Positions 58,338-64,000 of a stretch of DNA of 64,000 nt are shown here, one piece after another. Below the pieces are notes generated by a model. It was not told the origin of the DNA, ran no database searches, and saw only the letters and a list, made by a program, of their open reading frames with translations. The position numbers were made by a program, and so were the translations under genes. The stretch covers positions 62,001 to 126,000 of the forward strand of contig CAINNJ010000038.1 in NCBI GenBank assembly GCA_903851195.1. The letters are read 5' to 3'. The stretch is from an uncultured Acidobacteriia bacterium. Its GTDB lineage: Bacteria > Acidobacteriota > Terriglobia > Bryobacterales > Bryobacteraceae. Position 1 is the stretch's first letter; each line of letters begins with the position of its first letter.

Positions 58338-59528
58338 TTAAGACTCATGCCGGATTCGTTGGGCGGGCGCGGGTGTGCCTCCGGATTCCAGTCCGGCGAG
58401 AAGCAGGAAGAACAACACCGCCACGCCGGGGCGCTGAATCGGGTAATCCACAAAGCAGTGCAGGAAAACGATCGGGACTCCGAGTCCCCAGCCGGTGCGA
58501 AGACCGCCGCGCACGGCCCAGGCGGCAAGAAAGAGCATCATCGCGAGCAGGGGAACGCCGCCTTCCACCGTCCATTGCGCCCAGTCGTTATGGGCCTGGT
58601 TGGTGTATTTGTCATCGTCGAAGGTCGCGTAACCCGGGTAAACCGTCGGCCAGTTTCCCAGGCCGAAACCCACGAGCGGGCGGTCCCGGATCATTCGCCA
58701 GGAAGCCTCGTTGAATTCACGCCTCTGCTGGAAGGGGTCCGCCGCTCCGAATTTGGAAATCAGCAACTCGGGGCCCGCCGGGACGGCCATCCACAGCAGC
58801 ATCGCCACCATCACCAGGGAACCGTTGACCAGTTGCTTTCTGGAAAACATCCGGCCCCTGGCCGATACCAGAGGGACCAGGCCGAGTTCCACCGTGGCCA
58901 GGACGAAGCCCGCGCGCGACGCGCAGGCCACCACGGAAGCGTAAATGGTGGTGGCGATCGCCAGATAAAGGATTCTTCGTTTCGGATTCGTAACAGCCCC
59001 GTACAAGGCCAGCGGCAGAATCAGTTCCATGAAAGCCGCATACTGATTCCTGTACAGAAAAGGGCCGAATATGGCCTGGTACGAGTACTCGGTGGTGAGA
59101 ACCCAGTAAATCTTCCCCTGCGAGGTAAGCGCCTGCATTGTCGACAGGAGGGCGACACCAAAACCGAAATACAGCAGGAGGCGCAGAAAGCGCTCTCGTT
59201 CGCGTCTTTCATCCAGAAACTGCAGCCCGCAGAACAGGACTGCGAGATTCCCCGCCCAATACAGCATGACGACACGGGTAGGCCAGGCGTAAACGGTGGA
59301 GCCGGTTGCCAGCTGAATCGCGCCGAGCGCCAATAAGCCGGCTAAAGGGAGCAGCGCCGGGCTCAGTCTGGCTTTGGCGCGGCCCGCCAGAATCCGGACA
59401 ATCCACGCTGCCGCGAGGCCGAAGCTCATGAGTTCGGGAATCGACGTGGCCCATTTGTCCCGCAAAAACATGACCGCAACCGTCGCGGCGAGAGTAAGCA
59501 GGAAGTAAATCCCGGAGAAAGACTTCAT
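58338..59528 (-). CDS. O-antigen ligase / Wzy-like membrane protein
   Basis: A 396-residue membrane protein with about ten spans. It shows the layout of the WaaL/Wzy superfamily: a block of short spans, then a long periplasmic loop with FNEASWRMIRDRPLVGFGLG and the conserved QAHNDWAQWTVEGG near residue 310, whose His is typical of ligases. A final group of spans includes a HCFVDYP segment. Such proteins polymerise or transfer polysaccharide on a lipid carrier at the outer face of the inner membrane. It overlaps the TPR gene upstream by four bases and precedes the coiled-coil gene. The likely product is a surface or secreted polysaccharide. Confidence 0.85.
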   Translation of the reverse strand: MKSFSGIYFLLTLAATVAVMFLRDKWATSIPELMSFGLAAAWIVRILAGRAKARLSPALLPLAGLLALGAIQLATGSTVYAWPTRVVMLYWAGNLAVLFCGLQFLDERRERERFLRLLLYFGFGVALLSTMQALTSQGKIYWVLTTEYSYQAIFGPFLYRNQYAAFMELILPLALYGAVTNPKRRILYLAIATTIYASVVACASRAGFVLATVELGLVPLVSARGRMFSRKQLVNGSLVMVAMLLWMAVPAGPELLISKFGAADPFQQRREFNEASWRMIRDRPLVGFGLGNWPTVYPGYATFDDDKYTNQAHNDWAQWTVEGGVPLLAMMLFLAAWAVRGGLRTGWGLGVPIVFLHCFVDYPIQRPGVAVLFFLLLAGLESGGTPAPAQRIRHES

Positions 59529-60736
59529 TTCACCAACTGGTCCGTGAGTGCGCGAATTTTGATCGTGCCCTCGGCGCGGACCTTGCCGGAAGCGCGATGG
59601 TAGCGCAGGGACAGTTTACCCCACTGGTCTGTCGCGGTGAAGAGAATCTGTCCCGTCTTCCATCCGCTGCCCGCCACCATTTCGGGCGATGTCGCGGCGG
59701 CGCCCGCCGGGCCGGAAAGTTCCCACTGCAGCCCGGCAACCTGCTGGTCGGACAGCGCGGAATACTCGTATCCGATGCGGTACCGTTTGCCCGGAATCAG
59801 GGGCAGGATTTGCTCGACCAGCACGCAGTCTTCCGGTTGGTTGCCCGATAAGGTCGCGGTGAGCCCGTGGCCGTCGCTCGCCTGCGCCGCGTAAACGCCT
59901 TCCACGGACGGAATCCGCCAGTCAAAACCCCGGGGCGAGGGAAGCAGCAGGAAGTCTTTGTTGCCGACGATGGCTCCCTGGGAAGGATCGAGGGGCGCAA
60001 AGGGAAGCAGTTTCCGGGCGGTCATCACGTTCCAGACGGATACGGCGACGCCGCTTCGGGTTGCCTGAGCCCGTTCGCAGAATGTCAGCAGCAGCGGCAG
60101 TTCGTCCTCGGTGGCCGTCGCCGCGGCTCGTCTGGCCACCACCGCCGCCGCTTCCAGGCGTTCCGTCCGGATCAAAAAACGCAGGTAGCGGGCGGCAATC
60201 ACACGCGAATCGGGTATGTGCCGCAGAATAGCCTCGCCGTCGCTCGATTGTTCCCATGCCATGCGAAAAATTCCGTCGGAATCTTCGGGCGAGCTCATTT
60301 CCAGGGAACGGCCCAGCCACTTCCAGAATTCTTCTCCATTACCACGACGAAAGTAGTAATTGGCCAGCGCCCAGCGAGGCACAAATTTCTTGTCGACGGC
60401 GGCGGCGCGCAGCAGAAACGCCTCGGATCGCGAAAGATCGCCCACCGATTCCGCGCGCATGGCCACGCGCATCAGAATCTGCGAATCGAAGGGGCTAAGT
60501 TTTGAGCTTTGAATGAGTTCCGGCAGCGGATCTTCACCCGCTCCTTCCCGGTGTTCCGCCCTTAACATGTGGTACGCGGCGTTGCCAGGCTCCATTTCGA
60601 CGGCTTTCCGCAGGGCCTCGGGCGTGTTTTCCCGATACAGAAGATCGGTGCGCGCGAATCGCAGGGATTCCCAGGAATAGGCACCTACTATCAACAGCGC
60701 GAACACCCCGGACACCCACTGTAGTAAAGATTTCAT
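59525..60736 (-). CDS. Membrane-anchored TPR protein, polysaccharide-linked
   Basis: A 403-residue protein started at the ATG at 60736 (MKSLLQWVSGVFALLIVGAYSW), which gives a single N-terminal membrane anchor. The next ~200 residues are TPR-like helices (EALRKAVEMEPGNAAYHMLR; SEAFLLRAAAVDKKFVPRW; LANYYFRRGNGEEFWKWLG). A C-terminal beta domain of about 150 residues follows (GKRYRIGYEYSALSDQQVAG; LSLRYHRASGKVRAEGTIKI), resembling a carbohydrate-binding jelly roll. Its end overlaps the start of the O-antigen-ligase-like gene by four bases, so the two are translationally coupled. Anchored TPR proteins often scaffold polysaccharide export. The start was chosen for the anchor; the frame is open upstream without such support. 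Confidence 0.75.
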   Translation of the reverse strand: MKSLLQWVSGVFALLIVGAYSWESLRFARTDLLYRENTPEALRKAVEMEPGNAAYHMLRAEHREGAGEDPLPELIQSSKLSPFDSQILMRVAMRAESVGDLSRSEAFLLRAAAVDKKFVPRWALANYYFRRGNGEEFWKWLGRSLEMSSPEDSDGIFRMAWEQSSDGEAILRHIPDSRVIAARYLRFLIRTERLEAAAVVARRAAATATEDELPLLLTFCERAQATRSGVAVSVWNVMTARKLLPFAPLDPSQGAIVGNKDFLLLPSPRGFDWRIPSVEGVYAAQASDGHGLTATLSGNQPEDCVLVEQILPLIPGKRYRIGYEYSALSDQQVAGLQWELSGPAGAAATSPEMVAGSGWKTGQILFTATDQWGKLSLRYHRASGKVRAEGTIKIRALTDQLVK

Positions 60737-60814
60737 GATGTGAGGCGAAGAAGTGCTTGCAGAGACCGGCAATATAGCCCATGATAATAGACGTAAGTTC
60801 TGAAAGGGGGTAAT

Positions 60815-61819
60815 TTGATTTCGAACCGACTTGCAGTTCCAGGTCTGTCGATTTTGTTCCTGGTGGGTACGGCATCGCTGGCGTCCGCTTCGGCACCGGT
60901 TATCGGTATGGCGTCCGCTCAAAGCGGCGCAACGCTGGATAACGCCAAAGTCTCCGGTAATGCTACGATTTTCGAGGGTTCGACTCTCCAGTCGAGCGGT
61001 TACTCACGCATTCATCTCAACAACGGAGCCCGCGTGGATTTGTCAGCGGGTTCCAAAGCGCAGCTCTTTTCCAACCGCGTAGCTCTCGAACAGGGGATGA
61101 GCGAAATTCAAAGCTCGACCGGTTACGAGATCGACGCGAAGACCCTGCGCATTCAGCCCTCCGGCGCGACCTCGGTCGCACGCGTGAAGGTTGAAGGCGA
61201 CAAACAGGTCTTTGTCACGGCTCTGAACAGCCCGGTCAACGTTCTGAATAAGGACGGATTGCTGGTTGCCCGGGTGAACCCCGGTCTTCCGCTTTCCTTT
61301 CTGCCGCAGGCGGGCGCGTCGAGTTCGTTCGATAATACCGGATGCATTCTGAACAAAGGCGGGGCGGCGATTCTCGTCGATCAGACCGGCAATCAGGTAT
61401 TTGAAGTACGCGGAATCGATATGCGCAAGGCGATCGGCAATGTCGCCCACGTGACCGGTTCGGTGGATTCGTCCGCGACGGCCGCAGGCGGCGCTTCTTC
61501 GGTTGTGAAGGCGACCAAGGCGGTTATCACGAAGAAGGGCGGCTGTGCGTCGCAGGCTTCGAAGCTGGGCGCGTCCACGGCGGTTGCAGGATTGGGTGCC
61601 GCAGCCGGTGCAGGCGCAGCGGCGGCGGGCGGAGCGGCGGCAGCGGCCGGTGCAGGCGCGGCGGCAGCAGCGGGCGGCGCGGCGGCAGCCGGTGCGGCGA
61701 CGGCGGCAGCGGTTGGCGTGAGCACGACGGTGCTGGTTGTCGGCGGTGTGGCGGCGGCTACGGCAGCGGCCGTGGGTGGCGCGGCAGCAGCCGGGTCGTT
61801 CTCCAGCAGTTCCCCGTAG
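60815..61819 (+). CDS. FecR-like exported protein with Ala/Gly-rich C-terminal tail
   Basis: A 334-residue protein starting at TTG 60815, which is supported by an AAGGGGG ribosome site. It has a signal peptide (LSILFLVGTASLASASA). Residues ~30-140 are a FecR-like beta domain (IGMASAQSGATLDNAKVSG; GARVDLSAGSKAQLFSNRV). Residues ~250-334 are an extreme Ala/Gly low-complexity stretch, with a more hydrophobic part (GVSTTVLVVGGVAAATAAAV) that could span a membrane as a glycine-zipper helix. Two to three Cys occur in the middle (GCILNKGG, GGCASQASK). FecR-like domains in this setting are often beside sortase or polysaccharide genes, which fits the divergent O-antigen-ligase cluster. A strong terminator follows. 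Confidence 0.8.
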   Translation: MISNRLAVPGLSILFLVGTASLASASAPVIGMASAQSGATLDNAKVSGNATIFEGSTLQSSGYSRIHLNNGARVDLSAGSKAQLFSNRVALEQGMSEIQSSTGYEIDAKTLRIQPSGATSVARVKVEGDKQVFVTALNSPVNVLNKDGLLVARVNPGLPLSFLPQAGASSSFDNTGCILNKGGAAILVDQTGNQVFEVRGIDMRKAIGNVAHVTGSVDSSATAAGGASSVVKATKAVITKKGGCASQASKLGASTAVAGLGAAAGAGAAAAGGAAAAAGAGAAAAAGGAAAAGAATAAAVGVSTTVLVVGGVAAATAAAVGGAAAAGSFSSSSP

Positions 61820-61850
61820 GCAGATCGTCCGGTCCGGAAGGCTTTACAGG

Positions 61851-61880
61851 AAGGGCCCGGCTTCGGCCGGGCCCTTTCTG
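61851..61880. terminator. Rho-independent terminator between convergent genes
   Basis: A perfect 11-bp stem AAGGGCCCGGC-TTCG-GCCGGGCCCTT (61851-61876) has a UUCG-type loop and is followed by TCTG. The U-run is short, but the stem is strong. It ends the FecR-like gene and lies 20 bases past the stop of the minus-strand MFS gene. Confidence 0.7.
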
Positions 61881-61898
61881 CGTTTACACCCTTCGCTC

Positions 61899-63047
61899 TT
61901 AATCCCTTCTCGCGGCCGTCAGCCGCCGGATTCCGAAACTCAGCACCAGCATGGCGGCCGCACACCCGGGAATCACCAGCAGGGCCGTCCCCAGGCGGGC
62001 CGGGTCGCTGCCGGCAATGACCCCGATCAGCTTCGAACTCACCGCCACCCCGATCCAGCCCACCGTTACCGCAATGCCGATCGCCGTGGCTGTCCCCTCC
62101 GGAAACGCCGCGCTGACCAGCGCGAGTGTCGTGGGATAGACCGGCGCCATGGCTATTCCCGCGCAGAAGACCGCCAGACCGGCCGTGAACGTGCCGGATG
62201 CGAGCAACATCAGCGTGGTGGTGGCCAGCATGGCCGCCGAGCATCCCATCGTCACCGCCGAGGGATGGAAACGCAACAACAGCCGCGAGGCCGCGAGCCG
62301 CCCGGTAATAATCCCCGCCGCGAAGCCGAACGACAACGTTCGCAGCGCGGTCGCTTTCGGCACTCCCCGGCCGGTCAGATACGCCGCCAGCCAGTTCCAG
62401 ACGCCCAGTTCGGCAGAAACGTAGAGGAACAGGAACAGACAGAGCAGCGGAAACAGGGGACGCAGCGCGAGCGTGCGCCAGTCCGTGGCGGCACGCGCGA
62501 TCCGTTCCTGCCTGCGGCCGGGACGGACGGAGGCATGCAAAGCCATCGTCGCCAGAGCCAGCGCGGCGATCAGTCCGCACAACAGCCGTGTCTCGAGGAA
62601 CGCGGCCAGCGCCGGCGTCGTCAACCCGCCCAGCCCGAAGAACACGTTCAACAGGTTCATCATGCTCGCCTGGCGATTTCCACCCAGATCCGACGCCAGG
62701 GTATTGGTGGTCGTCGAAATGACGCCTCCGCCGAGTCCCATCAGAGTCATGACAATGACGAGCGGCAGGTACTCGTGAACCCGACCGAGCAGGGTCACCG
62801 CCAGCATTATGAGCCCAAGGCCGGTCAGCGCCCCCGTTTTTCGCCCTGCCCTGTCGAGCACCGGCCCGGTCACGAGGGAGGCCATCATCAGGCCGAGAGA
62901 TTGCACGGACGCCAGCGTGCCGCTCTGACCCGGCGTGAAGGTTTTCGATAATTCCGGCAGGAGCGCGCCCAGCAGGGTCGCCTGCATTCCGTAAACCGCA
63001 ATCGTCAGGGCTGTCGCCGCGGTCAGGCGTCTGTTCGGGATTTGCAA
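61899..63047 (-). CDS. MFS transporter
   Basis: A 382-residue integral membrane protein with about 12 spans. The MFS loop 2-3 motif is GPVLDRAGRKTGALTGLG near residue 60, and a matching but weaker block occurs in the second half (GIITGRLAASRLLLRFHP). It is shorter than most sugar MFS carriers and resembles FucP/NarK-like or drug-type members; the substrate is unknown. The start is TTG at 63047; the first span begins within ten residues, so no later start is needed. It is divergent from the BlaI-like gene with 65 bases between, so the BlaI repressor might control both. Confidence 0.85.
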   Translation of the reverse strand: MQIPNRRLTAATALTIAVYGMQATLLGALLPELSKTFTPGQSGTLASVQSLGLMMASLVTGPVLDRAGRKTGALTGLGLIMLAVTLLGRVHEYLPLVIVMTLMGLGGGVISTTTNTLASDLGGNRQASMMNLLNVFFGLGGLTTPALAAFLETRLLCGLIAALALATMALHASVRPGRRQERIARAATDWRTLALRPLFPLLCLFLFLYVSAELGVWNWLAAYLTGRGVPKATALRTLSFGFAAGIITGRLAASRLLLRFHPSAVTMGCSAAMLATTTLMLLASGTFTAGLAVFCAGIAMAPVYPTTLALVSAAFPEGTATAIGIAVTVGWIGVAVSSKLIGVIAGSDPARLGTALLVIPGCAAAMLVLSFGIRRLTAARRD

Positions 63048-63067
63048 GGTTGGACCATTTTAGCCCC

Positions 63068-63096
63068 TTGACATGGTTCGCAATCGGACTTACTCT
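63068..63096 (+). promoter_or_regulatory. Putative sigma-70 promoter of the blaI-like operon
   Basis: TTGACA (63068-63073) and TACTCT (63091-63096), spaced by 17 bases, lie 17 bases before the ATG at 63113. The -35 is a consensus match, the -10 fair. I see no perfect BlaI operator (TACA-x-TGTA type) in the short leader. Confidence 0.5.
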
Positions 63097-63112
63097 TAAT
63101 TCCATAGTTGAT

Positions 63113-63499
63113 ATGGCAAGGAAACCCAGTCTGAACCTCACGGAGGCCGAGTTGCGGCTGATGGATGTCCTGTGGGACAAGGGCGCCGCCACGGTGACCG
63201 AGGTCGCGGAGGCGCTGCCAGGCGACCCGCTTGCGTACAACACGGTGCTCACCACCCTGCGGATTCTGGAGCAGAAGGGCTATCTCCGCCACACGAAATC
63301 GAATGAGGGGCGCGCGTTCATCTATGAACCGGTAGTGGGACGCCGCCAGGCGAGCACCAACGCCGTGCGGCACCTGATCAGCCGCTTCTTCGGAAACTCG
63401 CCGGAGAAGCTTGTGCTGAACCTGCTGGAGGACGAAGAAATCGACGAGACGGAACTCCGGCGCATCCGCTCGCTGCTCGCGAAAGGAGATCGGAAATGA
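63113..63499 (+). CDS. BlaI/MecI-family transcriptional repressor
   Basis: A 128-residue winged-helix repressor. It has LNLTEAELRLMDVLWDKGAA, TVTEVAEALPGDPLAYNTVL and TTLRILEQKGYLRHTKSNEG, then the dimerisation helices (LISRFFGNSPEKLVLNLLED). In the beta-lactamase system it is cleaved when the BlaR1 sensor is triggered. I chose the ATG at 63113; the frame is open upstream, but similarity begins here. Its TGA overlaps the ATG of the M56 gene by four bases, as in other blaI-blaR1 pairs. No beta-lactamase gene is in the window, and acidobacteria carry many such pairs with other targets. Confidence 0.9.
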   Translation: MARKPSLNLTEAELRLMDVLWDKGAATVTEVAEALPGDPLAYNTVLTTLRILEQKGYLRHTKSNEGRAFIYEPVVGRRQASTNAVRHLISRFFGNSPEKLVLNLLEDEEIDETELRRIRSLLAKGDRK

Positions 63500-64000
63500 C
63501 ACCGGAAACGCTGGTTGCCGCTTTTCTGAATTCGCTCTGGCAGACGGCCGCGATCGCCGCCCTTGTCTGGACGATCTTCCGCTTCGCCCGAACCTTCAAT
63601 GCAGCCACCCGGCATGGCGTCTGGTGGGCCGTGCTGGCCGTGGTCATCCTGCTGCCCGTTCTCGTACTGACTCGCCGGCCTGAACCGTACCGCGCCACGG
63701 TCGTTGCCGCCGGTGTAGAGAACGTGACCGCAATCCCCGCGCCGGCATCCCGTGCCGCCGCTCGGCAGCCGCGCGAAGTACGGCCCGGAGCCCTTCCCGC
63801 GATTGTTCTCTCCGCGTGGCTGCTTCTCTCCGGATTTCTTCTCCTCCGCCTTGTCCGGAGCGCATATGAGCTCCGGCGGCTGATGAGACGCTGTTCACCC
63901 GCGCCCCGCGCAGCCGTTGAACGGCTGGACCACTGGCGCGGCACGCGTCGTGTCGTCCTTCTGGTCTCCCCGGACGTGGCTTCCCCACTCGCGTGCGGCT
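63496..64000 (+). CDS. BlaR1-type M56 peptidase/sensor, partial (3' end outside window)
   Basis: The first 168 codons of an M56 (BlaR1/MecR1) protein, starting at ATG 63496, which overlaps the repressor stop. Membrane spans are visible near residues 8-25 (FLNSLWQTAAIAALVW), 36-54 (GVWWAVLAVVILLPVLVL) and ~96-113 (LPAIVLSAWLLLSGFLLL). The HExxH zinc site of the family lies later than this segment in known members, so activity cannot be judged. It should cleave the adjacent BlaI-like repressor on a signal. Confidence 0.85.
   Translation, partial: MTPETLVAAFLNSLWQTAAIAALVWTIFRFARTFNAATRHGVWWAVLAVVILLPVLVLTRRPEPYRATVVAAGVENVTAIPAPASRAAARQPREVRPGALPAIVLSAWLLLSGFLLLRLVRSAYELRRLMRRCSPAPRAAVERLDHWRGTRRVVLLVSPDVASPLACG

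Noticed and set aside
1-64000. tRNA, rRNA, tmRNA or riboswitch genes
   Set aside because: I looked in the intergenic stretches for cloverleaf features, CCA ends and conserved rRNA blocks and found none. A covariance-model search would be needed to exclude small RNAs.

Overview
The window is about 64 kb of GC-rich DNA from a Gram-negative bacterium, most likely an acidobacterium of the Solibacter/Bryobacter group (Bryobacterales). The evidence is the mix of families: a TIGR03435 (DUF3738) protein, two large Oar-like TonB-dependent receptors with N-terminal carboxypeptidase-regulatory domains, a Tat-exported CRTAC1/ASPIC-UnbV protein beside a TPR protein, PEP-CTERM proteins, a c-type-heme/PQQ-propeller protein, GH106 and CE15 type carbohydrate enzymes, and lpxC (hence lipopolysaccharide). 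I see no rRNA, tRNA, CRISPR array, prophage or intact insertion sequence.

Layout. 1-5.6 kb (minus strand): a partial heme/PQQ-propeller protein, a large secreted protein of unknown function, a 50-residue basic peptide and lpxC. 5.8-9.1 kb: polA and a lipoprotein. 9.1-11.4 kb (minus): two paralogous PEP-CTERM proteins and an ErpA/IscA-type Fe-S carrier. 11.7-15.4 kb (plus): an envelope-stress-like run of ECF sigma factor, zinc-finger anti-sigma factor, Spy-like periplasmic protein, two lipoproteins and a secreted protein. 15.4-18.4 kb (minus): two TPR proteins and rnc. 18.5-21.2 kb: glgA, trxA and an RlmA-like methyltransferase. 21.2-27.6 kb: a TonB receptor broken by an apparent one-base frameshift, then a translationally coupled TPR/CRTAC1 pair. 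28.0-30.4 kb: a Phd/VapC-type toxin-antitoxin pair, a PAP2 phosphatase and a CHRD/PEP-CTERM protein flanked by two copies of a multi-hairpin repeat. 30.5-36.8 kb (minus): an intact TonB receptor, an M61 peptidase overlapping a DinB-like protein, and a DUF29 protein. 36.9-39.8 kb (minus): a very compact operon of PIG-L deacetylase, NodS-like methyltransferase, family 2 glycosyltransferase and acyl-CoA dehydrogenase-like protein.

39.9-52.8 kb holds mostly exported proteins: PEBP, an FG-GAP protein, a pair of Nif3-like proteins (one Tat-exported), a CE15 glucuronoyl esterase, an ATP-grasp protein, the TIGR03435 protein and a GH106 rhamnosidase. Several unrelated exported proteins here share a Gly-Arg-Pro-Ala low-complexity insert. 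52.8-56.8 kb: a YCII / BNR-propeller / MoaD-like operon divergent from an ECF42-type sigma factor, then a MerR regulator and a tiny protein with four CxxC pairs. 56.8-61.8 kb: a secreted unknown, a coiled-coil basic protein, an O-antigen-ligase-like protein overlapping a TPR protein, and a FecR-like protein with an Ala/Gly-rich tail. 61.9-64 kb: an MFS transporter divergent from a BlaI/BlaR1-type pair cut by the window end.

How they fit together: most of the window serves the cell envelope and its outside (TonB uptake, secreted propellers, plant-polysaccharide enzymes, exosortase substrates, LPS and surface polysaccharide), with regulators of envelope stress and a few housekeeping genes between. 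The least explained structures are the hairpin repeats around the CHRD gene, the shared GRGPAG-type inserts, the MoaD-like protein with a tail after its diglycine, and the PIG-L/NodS/GT2/dehydrogenase operon.
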